Origin: Dasypus novemcinctus
Taxonomy: Eukaryota; Chordata; Mammalia; Cingulata; Dasypodidae
Assembly: GCF_030445035.2 (NCBI RefSeq)
Contig: NC_080675.1
Location: forward strand, 67,658,544 to 67,722,543
DNA length: 64,000 bases
Direction of reading: 5' to 3'
Below the pieces are notes generated by a model, which was not told where the DNA came from, ran no database searches, and saw only the letters and a program-made list of their open reading frames with translations. Numbering within the stretch: the stretch's first letter is position 1; the number at the start of each line of letters is the position of its first letter. Below, piece after piece: positions 1-12,959 of this stretch. A program made the position numbers and the translations under genes.

Positions 1-3000
1 GGGGAATAAAAAATAAATCTTTTTTTAAAAAAGTCATTTGCTCTAAGAACACTGGCTACATTAGTATTAAATCATTTACTCACAGTGTAGCCAGGGGTCC
101 TAGAAGTAGGATCTCCTGCTGTGACCCTTGAACAAATTGAGCAGGAAAGGGATCACCCTCCTTGAAAGGTGCTTTCTAGTATAGCGAATGCACCATTAGT
201 GCCACCTAGTGGTGGCATTGAAAAAACTCCTGAGGTTTGGTTCTCAGTCAAGACATCTGAGCAATAAAGATCCAGGAAAGAGCACTCCCCATACATATTT
301 TCACCTTCCTCCAACTCCTGAATTACCCACATTTCAAATAGTGATAGGGAGAGCTGTTTTATGGAAAATGCTGCAGCTCGGCAGACTGGAAATAGGACCA
401 AGTCTGATTTTCACCATGATCAAGTCTTAGAACCCACCTTCCCCTAAGTTTCCTCTTCTTTTAATTTTTGTACAGTTTATTCTTTACTTTCATTTCATTC
501 CTAAAATTAATAAATGTTCACTATGTCCCTTTCAGTATCTAAACTTATCTATCACGATAATCTCCTGCCCTTCCTCACCAAATACTAACAAGATCACAGA
601 TAAGGAAGAGAGCAAGCTGGGCCCACATTCCTGTGACTAGACCCCAGGCAGTTTCTTTGTTAGCAGGGCTCAAGTGCGTTCTCCTCCACACTACTTGGCT
701 AGAAGAATATGGAGAACGGGGTAGAGTAGAGTCAATCATCACCGAACTTTATTGCTGGGAGGATACCTATGACTTCTTTGATGAGGAAACTTGAGTCCCA
801 AAGAAGTTTTTATATATCCAGTTTAACAAATCTGATTAGTGCACATGTGAAACCAGAATCCATGTGTTTTAATTTCCAGTCCAGTATCCTTTCCATGAAA
901 TGCCATAGTACCTAACTTCCCTCTGGAACATCTTCAGTCTAAAGCAGATTGTTTTAGCAGAATGAGAACATGGTTCAAAAAAAATTGCTGTAAGTCTTGG
1001 CCCAAGTACTAAACTTAAGTACGCAGTATGGGGATAACATTTAATTTGTAATCAACAAAGCTTGCCTCCTAATGAGGTTTTCATCATTAGGCAATGTTTT
1101 ACACTGCTTTTTGCTCCTATAGTTATTGGACCATACACCACTGAATTGTATTTGTGATTGTTTTGGTTTTTTTAGTTTCATAGAGTACTCAGCACCCACA
1201 AGTGTTCCCACATTTTTCCCACTTCTGTCCTGTTCCCAACCATCCTGGTTTGGACTATTCCATCATTTTGTTGTCAGGAGCTTAGAAATTATCATCTTAG
1301 TTGTATTTTTCATAATAGGTCATTCTTCTTGCTTCAGCGGGAAAATTCTCCCAATACAATTACTGCCTTGTATCTTGCAGATGGCATAATTACAAATTCT
1401 CTCCTACACAGAGAAACCATTAAAAAAAAAGGAAAAAAACACAAAATTTTGTCAACCACTTTATATTATACACACAAAGCTAAGGCGAAATCTCAGAAAT
1501 ATCTGACTAATATATATTTTCTTTTATTCATTATTCATCCTCCTCTAATAGAAGAATTATATTTTCACGTATTTTTAATCTGACTTCCTATAATGTGGGT
1601 GTCTTTCCAATGTATGAGAATAGAACTGATTTCATGATTGTCTTAATTAGAAATAGTAAAAAAAAATTTTAAACCTAGTTGTCCCTTTCCTCTTAATTTT
1701 AATTTCTTTTTTAATTTCTAGTTGCTCTTCATCTAAGTTAACGAATGCTTAACTTACTATTTTCACCTCAGGTAAAGCTCATTCAAACTTCTCTTCTTTA
1801 TTTTCTGTATCAAGTTACACAATCAGAAGAACAAAGAGTTCAAAAGAAAAAAAGCTCAGTTCAACATTCCAATCTCTAAAACCTTTGGAAAATTGAATGC
1901 TTTTCCTATGCTCTCTGTAACCATGAGTGCATAACCTTTCACACCAGGGTGAAGGGTGAAAATTTATGAGTCACAATCTTGACACTTGTGAAGCTAATGA
2001 GAGCAAGCATCCACGCTGATGTAAGCTAGTGGTCATGGTATTTTCCTATAGGAAAAAGCCAAGAGTCATCATTAAATTTCAAATGTTATAGCTGGAGACT
2101 TAATAGCCTCACCCCAAATAATTTTTATTTCTCTGCCTAAATACAGTTTTCTCGAATTCTCTATGCTGAGAAGAAAAATTGCTGATTTGCCAAATGGGAC
2201 TTAAACCTTCCTTCCCTGTTCTAGTAAACAGGTTGCCAGGCTATGTGCTGCTCACCCCCTTAAGGAATTCTGGGCACAATTTATTTCACTCAAAGTCCCT
2301 CATCATCACCTTGCTACAGCCCCACCCCAGGCAATGAAGTGATGACCAGCCAAGTCATGAATTCGTAACTCTTCTATAATTGAGGTCACATTAAAGAATG
2401 AGAAAATATTTGGCTAGAAAAATAAACCAGCTTTCTATGTATCCTGTTCTTTGCAGAACATACTTTTTGCTCCCAGATTAAACTGAAAATATGCTGTTTT
2501 CTTGATGATCACACAGAGTCAAAAGCAACTTTAAAGGCATTTCTTGGCATTCTTTGCCTCATCATCACCATCCCACCTCCATCACCATCCCCTATCCCCA
2601 ACCAACCCCATTACCATGTAAAAATCCAAAAAATTCCATTGGGGTGCTTATGTAAAAATATTTCATATGGTGAAATTTATTGAATTCCAAGTTCCTATCC
2701 AGTTCCCACGTAGACAAAAACAGCTTCCAGGAAAGACCACAAATTAGGAAGTCAACATTTAGAAATTTCTCAGAAACAGAGGTGCATTATGAAAGAAATT
2801 GACAGTGTTACTAGTTTTGATCTCTGTCGCCATGGCAAATGAGTTGCTTCTAAATCAATGGTAGTGGAGGAGGAAGCTGGACATGAAATTTCCTGTGCAT
2901 TTAATTCACCCATGGAATCAGAGTATTGAGTACAGCTGATAACAAGAGGCAAGGAAAAAGATACATATGGTTCCAAACCAAGAACACTACCTCTGGTTTC

Positions 3001-3460
3001 TGGTAAAAAGGGCATTGTGAGATATCTTTTCACACAGAATCAGAAGCCAGTTTGAATGCAAAGTAAAAATGTTTTCAAAAGAAAGATGCTTTAGGCTGTA
3101 TCTAGGCAATCTTCACAGGTAGCATATGTTTGCAGTTAATGTAATCTAGCCAGACATAGAGCCCTGTCTCACCAGACAAGTATCTGGTCTGATGACTCAA
3201 GTACTGAGCTAGCAGTGAACATCTTTGCTGAAAGTAGAGAAAGCTTGGGGAAAAGATAGCCTCCTCTGGACAGAAAAGGAAAGAACATCAAAAGAATTGT
3301 ATCATTACTGAGCCAGTTGCCTAGGACTCAATCTCTGCAGAAGTTTTCCTTACCTTTTCATTTATCTTCGTTTTTTACTTCCCCTCTACGTTTTTGACAT
3401 TTCCTCTTTTCTTTGAACATTTATCTCAGGATATTCAAATGCCTCAAAGTACTATGATTG
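1..3460. other. Intergenic DNA, no gene seen
   Basis: No open frame here resembles a protein family; all are short and random in composition. Around 765-905 there is a weak match to the reverse complement of a MIR SINE (a gaggaaact core followed by a ccagaatccatg-like segment), too decayed to bound. The stretch is A+T rich and looks like ordinary eutherian intergenic sequence. Nothing regulatory is claimed. Confidence 0.6.
765..905 (-). repeat. Possible MIR SINE relic
   Basis: Order of segments (gatgaggaaacttgag, then a gap, then gaaaccagaatcc) follows the reverse complement of the MIR core used across mammals. Similarity is low and no target duplication is visible, so this is tentative. Confidence 0.35.
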
Positions 3461-3883
3461 GGAAATGGATTTCGTTCAATGGACAGAGCTTCCACCTACC
3501 ACATAGGAAGTCCAGGGTTCAAACCCAGGGCCCCTGACCTGTGTGACGAGCTGGCCCACATGCAGTGCTGATGCACGCAAGGAGTGCCGTGCCACGCAGG
3601 GGTGTTCCCAGTGTAGGGGAGCCCCATGAGCAAGGAGTGCACCCCATAAGGAGAGCCACCCAGTGCGAAAGAAAGTGCAGCCTGCCCAGGAATGGCGCCG
3701 CACACACAGAGAGCTGACACAACAAGATGATGCAACAAAAAGAAACACAGATTCCCGGTGCCGCTGATAAGGATAGAAGCGGTCACAGAAGAACAGTGAA
3801 TGGACACAGAAAGCAGACAACTGGGGGGTAGAAGGAAAGAGAAATAAATTTTAAAAATAAATCTTTAAAAAAATAACAAAAAA
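3461..3883 (+). mobile_element. DAS-type SINE (tRNA-derived)
   Basis: A full-length element about 420 bp long. It has a tRNA-like head with a B-box-like GGTTCAAACCC motif, the diagnostic core with GCCACGCAGGGGTG and CAAGGAGTGC, then AACAAGATGATGCAAC, and ends in an A-rich aaataa tail. The same order recurs in at least nine other places in this window, which is what identifies the family. DAS SINEs are Pol III-transcribed and mobilised by L1 enzymes; they are described only from Xenarthra. Open frames on the opposite strand here are antisense SINE sequence, not genes. Confidence 0.93.
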
Positions 3884-6800
3884 AACATTGGTCATATATG
3901 GACAAGTAAACAATAGTCAACATATGGATTAAATGGTGCCTAATAAACATTAATCTTTTTTATTTTTTTATCAAATAAATTAGCCTTGTTTTTCTTTGAA
4001 CACAACTTTGCCTCACTGCCCCAATGGGCTTCAAATGATATCACATGGAATTGTTATTTTATGAAACAAACCAAAACCCAAACAAAAAACCCTAGTCTTT
4101 AATATGAGAGGAAGTCTAAGGATATAAATGAATAATATAGGTCATACCTAAAGGTATTCTTCTAAGCAATTCCTCAAGCAGAACCTCAGGGATGAGACAC
4201 TTCCTTACAAGCCCATTACAAATCCTTCTCACAACTACTTCTGCCCATGCTCAAGTTCCAAGCACCACAGGGTAGATAAAACCTTGTCCCAAATCCCAAT
4301 TTTGTGGTTTCTCCCTCTGATGTACCTGTTACCCCTTTCTAAGTCTCTCTGGTCCTTCAAGATTTGCCTGAGACACCTTCTTCTCCCAAACTCTCTATCT
4401 GACCCCCCAACTCTCCCTCCAGTCTGGGTTATATGTGACTCCATCTTAGCACTTACCGCAGTATAATAAGCATCTGTTTATTTCTCCTTCCCTTGCTAAA
4501 ATGTGAGTTTCTTGAGGTCAAGTGTTTTAGTCTCTGTGTTCCTAATGTCAACCATGCTGCCTGGAACATAATAAATGCTCAATAAATAACTCTTTGTTGA
4601 ACCTAGGAACCAAGAACATAATGATGGAGCTGTATATTCCCTCCAATGAAAGATTGGTTTGGGAATACCTGCTTTATTCATTAACTCCCTAAAGAACTAG
4701 ATACATCACTATAAGAAGTTGGCTTCCCTTCAAACTTTCAATCATTTTCAGCAACTCCCATAGCTTAGTTATACCTCTCACAATATCTTGTCTGGTCAGA
4801 AGAGCCAAAATTGTATAGGATGCTACCTGCAGTCTCTCTCTAGAAGAAGTTAGCAACAGGGTAGTTATCACCGGTTATCTGTGAATTTCTCAAATCCTCC
4901 AAGTCATTTTCTCTCAGCCTTGGCTTCTAAACTCTGAAAATCCTAAGAAGAAAGGTTATTTGACATGCAGACAAAACTGTCATTTCTGCTCTTCAGTCAT
5001 TCATCTTAGTTGAAAGAATAATGTTTCAAGAAAACTGTTCCCTGGCCATTTGCTTTCATTTAACCGCATGTACCCTTATTGGTAAAGTTCTTGAATGAGT
5101 TCACAATACAACCTTTGAGCCCAAATCTGCACTTATGAAAACAGAGTCTTTATGCCCCTAAAAATTACATTCTATTACTTCTTTATTGAAAAAGGTATGC
5201 ATTTATTGCCTTTGAAAATGCTACTGTATCATCTCTGTAAGGTTGTATCTTGAAATATCTGTCTCAACAAACTGGTACAGTTCTATGATCTCCAGTTTGC
5301 ATCACCAAGATAAGCTGCTCATGAGCTGAAATAGCAGTCATCGTTTCTACATCTGTTCCACAGCACTCCAGAGATGCCATGGGCCCAAGGTAAGTTTGTT
5401 TTTAACTGAAATGCCTGGAGGAAATCAAGCCTAGAAATCTAGCTGTTCAGGGAAAATGTAGAACCCATCAGCATTTTCATGGGATAAGGTGAGTCAGTTG
5501 CCCAGATACAGAAAGATGCGTTTGTGAGAGAAAGAAGGGAAATTAAATCAAGTGCAAAGCAATTCTAAATCTGTGTAATGTTAAAAGCCTAAAACAATGA
5601 GTTAATCATTAAGAAGTCCTCTTTGTAAGGACTCTCACTCCCTGGCTGTGCTATAAAAGCATTCTTCCTGAAATCCTCTGCAAGCAAATCAAGAAAAGAT
5701 GCCCCCAAACAGTAAAGAACATTATATTCAATTTCATGTGATGTGAACACCCAATTTTGTTAGCAGAATGCTCTGGGTTCTGGACTTCTAGTTTCCTGGC
5801 TATTACATAACAGAACTTAAGGACACACCACAAGGAAAGCAAGGGAATAAAGAAATGAGATAAGTACACACCTGAGGCACGGGTGCTGGCTACACTACAG
5901 GGTGAGAGGCAGTGAGGTCCCGGGGTAAGTCTTTTAAAGCCTTTCCTCCTCCCCTTTCCTAATGTTGAGGAGGAGCCCCAGCTGTTTGCTGTTCTGATTG
6001 GTTGCCCCACCAGTTAGCTCTCAGGGGACCAAGGAGAAGGCCTTTGGTTTGGAGTTATCCAGAACCAATAAGGAGGCCTTTTTGGAGTTATCAGGTGCTT
6101 TCCTTTGATCCCAGAAAGAGTTCAAAATGGGACATCATGACCAGGGTGTCAGGGTCTTTCCAGCTTTGTTCTTAACAGCAGCCTTCCCTCCAGGGGTTTC
6201 CGGGTGGGGTCTCATGGCCCTGTTCTCTGCCTGGTCCCAGCTGTCTTCCTTCTTTCTCTATGTTTACCTGTCTCCACTTCACCAGGCCATTACACCATGC
6301 AAAGTAAGAAAAAAAAAATTAAAGAGGAATCAGCCAGCTGACTCCTTAACCAAGGGTGACAAGTTCTCCAGACTGAAAGCTGTGGTTATTAGAACTACAG
6401 CTATCTATTATTATCCCTTCTCTGTGTTACTATGCTGTTCTTAACCGGAAGAGTTACTCTATCAGCATGAAAGCATCAGTCAAATTTCTGTTTGATCACA
6501 AGAGCACTGATTAATATGGACACAAGAGGAGTTCTGTTAAAACTTCAGGATCTTCCGCCAAACAGTTCAGGCACACAAAGTCAAGCTTGCTACTGCAGAA
6601 ACCAGTATAAGCAGCTTGTTATTTTTAATTACATCCCCTCCACAGCTAGGTCCCTCCTTTGGAACAATAGATTTACTACTCAACAACTTTCAACAAGAGG
6701 GTATGCACACCGTCCAGTAGGGAGCCAAGAGGGTTCTCAATGCTTCCCGTGTTAGACTTGCTAACCAATTCACTGTGTCTAAAATGAAAATCAAAGTGCG

Positions 6801-7017
6801 CAGTGGGCATCGGATCTTAATTTTAGGCAAACAGCTCTAACCAGGCAACACAATGTATTTTGAATTTGAATGCACAGTTGCTGAGAACTTAAATTTCAAA
6901 GCCTATGTACTCTTAACAAAATGGGGTAGTTCAAAGTAAACTCTAAATGGTTTTGTCATGTTGATAGAACTTTTGCTCTTCTATTTTTCATTTGTTTTTA
7001 ATGTTAGTATTGTGTAG
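3884..7017. other. Intergenic DNA with one L2 relic
   Basis: Apart from the L2 fragment listed separately (4200-4605) I recognise nothing coding. A segment at about 5920-6110 is richer in G+C and holds an inverted CCAAT box (gattggttg near 5995) and a direct CCAAT (accaataagg near 6065), which could be part of an old LTR, but no paired ends were found. Confidence 0.55.
4200..4605 (+). repeat. L2 LINE 3' end relic
   Basis: The final part, with gtgagtttcttgaggtcaag, then a gap, then cataataaatgctcaataaa and ttgttgaac, is the conserved L2 3' terminus. The preceding pyrimidine-rich stretch (cctgagacaccttcttc) also follows L2. L2 is an ancient non-LTR retroposon shared by all mammals. It is long dead and heavily diverged here. 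Confidence 0.75.
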
Positions 7018-7025
7018 GTTTAGAG

Positions 7026-7237
7026 CAGTGGTTCTCAACCAAGGATCAATTTTGCCCTGTAGGGAATGTTTGGCAATGCCTGGAGACATTTTTGGTTGTC
7101 ACAACTGGGGCTGCTACTGACATCTAGTGGTTAGAAGCCAGGGATGTCACTAAATATACTGCAATGAACAGAACAACCCCCTCAACAAAAAATTATCTGA
7201 CCCAAAATGTCAGTGTTGTCAAAGTTGAGAGGTTGAG
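7026..7237 (+). mobile_element. MER5A (hAT-family MITE)
   Basis: Starts with CAGTGGTTCTCAACC and ends with the partner inverted end (gttgagaggttgag). The interior carries cctggagacatttttggttg and catctagtgg, the hallmark of MER5A. An 8-bp target duplication GTTTAGAG is visible on both sides (7018-7025 and 7238-7245), as expected for hAT elements. It is a non-autonomous DNA transposon fossil with no coding capacity. Confidence 0.95.
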
Positions 7238-7245
7238 GTTTAGAG

Positions 7246-8400
7246 GGAAAGAGAAATTTTAAAAATTTTACCCAAGTAATAATGCATGTAATAGCTTCAA
7301 AAGTTAAAAACACTGATAAAACTTTTCATAAAAATTAGCAATCCTCTTCTGTTTCTTTCCCCCTAGAATAATGTTTCATTATTTCATCTTCCTATCCTTT
7401 ATTTCTAAACAATATACTTACACCACTAGTTCTTATTTCAGCAACGTTAGATATTATTGATATCTTAACTATCTTGTCATTTTCTTCCTGTTTTCCATTT
7501 CTCTATGGAAGATTTTTTCTGACTTCATTCCCAATCCCTTTGTCAAACTTTAATTTCAGTGTTTATACTTTAATTTTTATTCCCAGAGGACTTCTCTTGA
7601 TCTCTTTTCTCTTATTGTCCCTTTTTTAGTAGCAACCTACCCTTGACTCACAGATAAAACATCTCATATCCCTCTAGGTTATAAACTATATTATTTTTGA
7701 AATTTTCTTTTATTCTCTGCTTTGTTTCTATTTCCTTTGAGATTTGTTGTTTGTTTATTATCGTCACTGTCTTTAAAATGGTAATATTAAATGTCTGGTG
7801 ATCTTTTGTTGTCCTTGTATATTTATGTGTGAAATCAAAAGACTGTGCATGCACAGAAAGGGCTTGTCCACTAAGGACTTCACTGAGCATGATCTGGTGG
7901 CCACCAGCCATACGGATGCAGTTCCAACTGTCAGCCTCAGAATTAGTCAGGATAACCTGTGCCTAACAATCAATCCCAAAATTTCGTGGCTTAACATGCT
8001 GGGGCTCCAATTTAAGCATAGTCCACTGTAGGTCAGGTGGCCGTGCAGGGCCACTGTGCTCCTTGAGGTGACTCAACCTTCTAGACCATCTCCAGGTTGC
8101 ACCTCCTTCATACCCACTCACAGTTTCCATGGTCACCACTGGAGGATGACCTGTGTCACTTCCCTTTACAGCCCATTGGCCAGAAACGGTCCCATGATTC
8201 CATCTATTAATACAAAGGGGTACAGGGCATATGGATATTTTGTGAGGGATGATTCAGCCTCTCCATTGGCCTGGCTGACACGTGCAGATCTTTAAAAACG
8301 TGAAACATGCAGACATGGTGTTTTGAATCTTAGGAGAGTTTGGAACATTCAACAGAAATATATTATATCTGTCTTAACTCCCACCTAATTTGTCAAGTCT
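7246..8400. other. Intergenic DNA with an old unclassified repeat
   Basis: No gene recognised. Between about 7940 and 8290 the sequence (caatcccaaaatttcgtggcttaac, later cattggccagaaacg) follows the plan of a common ancient mammalian interspersed repeat that also seems present at 9645-10060 and 42065-42545. I cannot name the family with certainty. Confidence 0.5.
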
Positions 8401-8401
8401 G

Positions 8402-8914
8402 TTTCAGTTTGCTAAAGGCTGCTAGGAGCAATGTACCAGAAGTGGGTTGGCTTTTAAAATGGAATTTATTAGCTTAAAAGCTTACAGTTCTGAGGCTGTG
8501 AAAGTGCCCAAATCAAGACATCATCAGAGATGCTGTCTCACTGAAGGTCAGCTGCAGGCGATCCTGGACTCCTTCCAAGGGGTAAGGCACATGGAGTCAT
8601 CTGCTTCTCTTCCTGGTCCCTTTGTTTCAGCTTCTGGCTGCTCCATCTGTGGATTCCTCTCCTGGGTTCCTCTCTGAGCTCCTTGGTTCCTTCTCTCCAT
8701 CTCTGCATCTTTTTCTCTGTGTGTCTTTTTAGTCCTTCATTTATAAAGGACTCCAGCAAGTGGACCAAGGCCCACACCAGGTATGCCTCACTGAAGAAAT
8801 CCAGTCAAAGACCCACCAACTGAATCCAATCCTATCAAATGCCCATACCCACAGGAGTGAATTCACTTCAAGAGCATGATCTTTTCTAGGATCCACAAAA
8901 TCTTCAAACTGTCA
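8402..8914 (+). repeat. Possible LTR or non-autonomous element
   Basis: The block opens tgtttcagtttgctaaagg and closes near aaactgtca, giving weakly complementary ends. It carries a terminal-repeat-like body with a pyrimidine-rich centre (8600-8720). No internal coding sequence and no clear flanking duplication were found. It could be a solo LTR of an old ERV or a MITE; the family is not recognised. Confidence 0.35.
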
Positions 8915-9055
8915 CTCTCCTTTTTCACTTCCTTAGGGTTTAGTCACAAAGAGGATAAAAGGAGAAGAATCCCATCCCTGTTTGTTTGTTTTTAATCTCT
9001 ATTTTATCTCAATTAGTATTTCCATGCATGGAAATCTCTTTAGAAATTCAAATCA

Positions 9056-9469
9056 GAGCGGCAGACTTGGCCCAGTGGTTAGGCCATTCATCTACCACAT
9101 GGGAGGTCCGTGGTTCAAACCCCGGGCCTCCTTGACCCATGTGCAGCTGGCCCCTGCAGTGCTGATGTGCGCAAGGAATGCCCTGCCACGCAGGGGTGTC
9201 CCCCGCGTAGGGGAGCCCCACGCGCAAGGAGTGCGCCCAGTAAGGAGAGCCGCCCAGCGTGAAAGAAAGTGCAGCCTGCCCAGGAATGGTGCTGCACACA
9301 CGGAGAGCTGACACAACAAGATGACGCAACAAAAAGAGACACAGATTCCTGTGCTGCTGATAATGACAGAAGTGGACAAAGAAGATGTCACAAATAGACA
9401 CTTAGACCAGACAACCGGGGTGGGGGGGAAGGGGAGAGAAATAAATAAATAAATCTAAAAAAAAAAAAA
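9056..9469 (+). mobile_element. DAS-type SINE, 14-bp TSD
   Basis: Full-length, CpG-rich copy close to the family consensus, with tRNA-like head (ccagtggttaggcc), CGCGTAGGGGAGCCCC core and (aaat)n poly-A tail. A perfect 14-bp target duplication AGAAATTCAAATCA flanks it (9042-9055 and 9470-9483), showing L1-mediated insertion. The retained CpGs suggest a fairly young copy. Confidence 0.96.
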
Positions 9470-9644
9470 AGAAATTCAAATCAAAAGAAATGTGATTAGT
9501 GTTAACTGTGACCATCAAAGGAATTGTTTGTTAGGGAGGACAGGGAAACAATGTAAATGTTTAAGATTCCAAACATATATTTTTTTACTTCAATAACTAC
9601 TTTTACAAAACACACTACCTTCAAAATGGAAGTCTAGGTGCCTA

Positions 9645-10060
9645 TTCTAGTTATCTATTGGTTCTTAACACACCACCCCAAACTTTGTGGTCTAAACAAT
9701 CATCTTTTTATTATGCTTATGGATATGTGGGTCAGGAATTTAGAAAGGAAAGGCTGGTTTGTGTTCCTTCATGCCTGGGGCCTCAGCTTGGGACACTTAA
9801 AAAGGGAGATTATTATTAAACAGCTGGGGCCTAGAACCCTCTAAAAGGACAATTGTGTACCTATGGAATCACAGCCTGGTTCTCAAAGGTGCACATTGCA
9901 AGAAAACAAGGCAGAAGTGCAAGTACTTTCATGACCTAGCTTTGGAGGTCCGAAAGCCTCGCTTTGCCATACTCCATTGGGGGGCAGTCACAAGTACTAC
10001 TCAGTTTCAAAGAGAGAAGACATAAACTCCACCTTGAGATAGCGAAGTTATAGGAAAACA
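9645..10060 (+). repeat. Old mammalian interspersed repeat, family unresolved
   Basis: Contains ttatctattggttcttaac, tttgtggtctaaacaatcat and tatgtgggtcaggaattt, then at the far end tccattggggggcagtcac and aaactccacc. The same start and end blocks occur in order at 42065-42545, so both are members of one family. Likely an ancient LTR or MER element. Confidence 0.5.
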
Positions 10061-12465
10061 AGTGAGGCATGTGAGACAAGTTATTTTTGCTTAAAATAGA
10101 GGAGCAAGGTTTTACTATTGTAGTCCTGCCTAACAGCTCTAACGTAGAACTTAACTAATACAGAATTCCTTACCATTTATCAGTCTCACCTTGTCCTGCT
10201 GAATGGAAAATCTGAAGGCCTAGTCCTCAGAGAACAAACATTCAGCAATTCAGGAGAAATGCAAAGCCAAAACTTGCAAAAAGTGAACTGTATTGTGTAA
10301 TGTGTAAATGCGATGTTATCCATCATCTTCTCACTCTGGCAATGTCTGGGAGAGGAAGGCATAAAGGGAGAGACAAATCTGTGTGTACCCCAAGTCTAAA
10401 TGATGATCTGTTTCATCAAAGAAGGATCTGCTTTTTCGTATCACGCAATGTCTAAACACCACTAAAACAGGATAAGAAGAGGATTCCACAAACAGATTTC
10501 TGAGATGGAATTCAGATGCCAAATTATTCATTAAATTAACTCAAAAAAAAAATTGAGTTTCTAGAACATAACCAAAATTAAAACAGAAACAAGACACATC
10601 ACCTGTGTGCAAGCTTCTATTCTAACAGGCAAAACTGTTATACATTGTTTCAAGTGCTATGTGAGTAAACAAGGGACCTCTTCCTGAGGGTTATTCAGGC
10701 AGGTTTTTTTAGCCAACATCCATTCTGACTGGGCCATTCTCTTTTTTTATTAGTTGGTGCCCACACCGCAGTAAGTGATAAATATTTGCAATAGGACCCC
10801 TGGCACTATTATAATAGATAAGAGGGGCACCTGAGTGCCTGACCTATTTGGGGAACTGTAAGTAGTACAATAGAGCTGAAAAGCCTGGAATGCAAAGTGA
10901 GAAGGGACAAGGAAGAATAACTGGAGAAATAAACCGTGGTCAGATCACAGAAGATTTTCTATGATACTTTTTAGTAAATGGGGAGATATTGAAAGGATGT
11001 TAATCAGGAGAGAAAGCCAAACAGATTGATCTTTTAAAAATATTATTCTGTCTGCCTGTGAAAAAAGGATGATAAGCAGACACTAGTAGAGAATTTCCAG
11101 AACTGAGGCAATAGAAAGCCAATGACATGTTAAGGATAAAGGAAAATAAATGAATTTAAGATATTAAAAAGGTGGGATTTAAAGGATCTGTGATTATTGG
11201 ATATGAGTAAGGCAGAGGGGGAGGGAAGATGGTTTCAAGGATGACACTCAGACTTCCAGTTTGGTAGCTGGGAGGATATTAGAACAGGCGCTGCCAAAGC
11301 CACAACCCTGGCTGACCTATGGCCACTGGCAACTGCAAGGCAGGAAAATAGCAGTGTCATCTCAGTGCCAGCTGAGCCAGCCAGGGGTGACAGGACATCC
11401 TCAGGGCAGGGCTCAGGTCTGGCTTGAATGGGGAGAAGATACAAAGAAGGTAGAGCATATAGGCAGGGAAATGTTCTCTTTCCCCCTCTATAATTACTGT
11501 TTTAACTCTAAACACCTGGAGAATATTACTACTGTAAACCAGCAGTGTTGAGTGAAGGACATGGAGGTTTCTTTAAGGCATTAGGAGGAAAGGGCAAAAT
11601 GTGGTGAGATTAAACCCAGATGGGAATCCTAAATTTCTCAGGAGGGACAGAAAGTAGGTCCTAGGCTTTATGCTCCTCCCCCCACCTTCACTCCCACCCC
11701 CCCCAAAGTGAGGGAAGGTACTTCATGGAGCAAGACTTCCAGAGAGCCTAGGGGTTGGCATGTCATGCTGTTGTGACCAGGAAATTAAGATTTTTATAGC
11801 CCCATTCCTTTCAGCAAGTGAAATTCTAAAATTAAAAAAGCCTTGAGTGGGATTGCAAAAGTTAAACCATAATAGAGAGTTTAGGGAAGGCTGAGCAAAA
11901 AAAATTCTTTCAAGTCTTGAAGAAATGCCAATATAAGGGTTCCTATACCATGTTGCCCAGGAATTATTTCCTCTGGGTCATCTCCCAGTTCTGGAGCAGT
12001 TGGAGATGCCCCCACATGCCATGGAATAGCACCTGATATCTCTCTTGTTCTACAAGGTTCCTTCAAAATTATCTAATATGAAGTTCCTGTTTCTTAAATA
12101 ATTTTTACTTATATTTCAGTTCCAAATTACTTTATTTAATATCTAAAAAATCTTCCCAGAGATTTTGCCAATATTAGAAGTGGTCACTAGAAGACCTATT
12201 TTCAGTCTCTCCAAAATTCCTGCTAAAGTCATTCATTGAATAGTTTCTTCCAACTTCACTTTCCTACAGAGATTTTGTTTAATTTCTTGCTTTTAATATT
12301 TTCAGGACAAGTACTATTACAATTGATTAAAATGACCGTATCTCAATGATAACTTTAGAGTTTTTCTGTCCTTGAGTTGCTAAGATGTGTCTCAACTTTG
12401 GACAAGAAAAGTAATATTTCAAAAGAAAGCCACTGCATGGTATTAAAATATAAAAATTATCTAGG
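10061..12465. other. Intergenic DNA, no gene seen
   Basis: No recognisable gene or clean repeat. Short frames around 11235-11551 on both strands show no family features. A C-rich run near 11680-11705 and A+T-rich surroundings are unremarkable. Confidence 0.55.
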
Positions 12466-12470
12466 AATAT

Positions 12471-12929
12471 TGTGATGATTAGGCTATTGTGTCAACTCAG
12501 CCAGGTAACTGTGCCCAGTTGTTTGGTCAAGCAAGCACTGAAGTAACTGTAATACAAGGGTATTTATGGACTTTAGTCACCAATGACTTTACTGCAGGGG
12601 TAAAACATAGATAGCTGGTTATAATTACATCAATCAGGGAGATTGTCATATGCAATGAGTGAGGCTTTATCAAATCAGTTGAATCCCTTAAAAGGGGAAG
12701 TGATTCTAGCATTGACAGAGAATTTCCCAGCTCATCTTTGGACAGCCAACATTGCCCAGAACTCGTCAAAAGTCTTCATTGGACTTTCATCAGAGCTCCT
12801 AGTTGCAGCCTGCCTGCAGAACCTGGACTTGTGCATCCCCACAGCTGCAAAAGAGACTCTGATAAATCTCTTACTATCGAAGGATATCCCTTGTTGATTT
12901 TGTTAACCTAGAGAACCCTGACTAATACA
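12471..12929 (+). repeat. ERV-L 5' LTR (MLT2-like)
   Basis: 459 bp, from tgtgatgattaggc to ctgactaataca. It shares long blocks with the 3' LTR: ttgtttggtcaagcaagca, gttgaatcccttaaaagggg and gataaatctcttactatc. The gene-like end phrase gagaaccctgactaataca is typical of MLT2 LTRs of the ERV-L group in placental mammals. Confidence 0.9.
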
Positions 12930-12932
12930 GCT

Positions 12933-12950
12933 TGGTACTGGAAGTGGTTC
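12933..12950 (+). promoter_or_regulatory. ERV-L primer binding site, tRNA-Leu-like
   Basis: Three bases after the LTR end, tggtactggaagtggttc resembles the complement of a tRNA-Leu 3' end. The match is imperfect (decay), but ERV-L elements are primed by tRNA-Leu, and the position is right. Confidence 0.65.
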
Positions 12951-12959
12951 TTGAGGAAC

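Noticed and set aside
198-218. CTCF-like site (gccacctagtggtggc)
   Set aside because: Resembles part of the CTCF core but with an extra base in the motif and no supporting context; too weak to list.
3476-3820. Overlapping minus-strand open frames (also at 9048-9401, 32243-32569, 45445-45901, 46174-46581, 50367-51204, 52234-52796)
   Set aside because: They are antisense readings of DAS SINEs and recur with every copy; not genes.
9060-9130. tRNA gene in the DAS heads
   Set aside because: Only the internal promoter boxes and partial tRNA-like sequence remain; each is followed by the SINE core and tail and flanked by target duplications.
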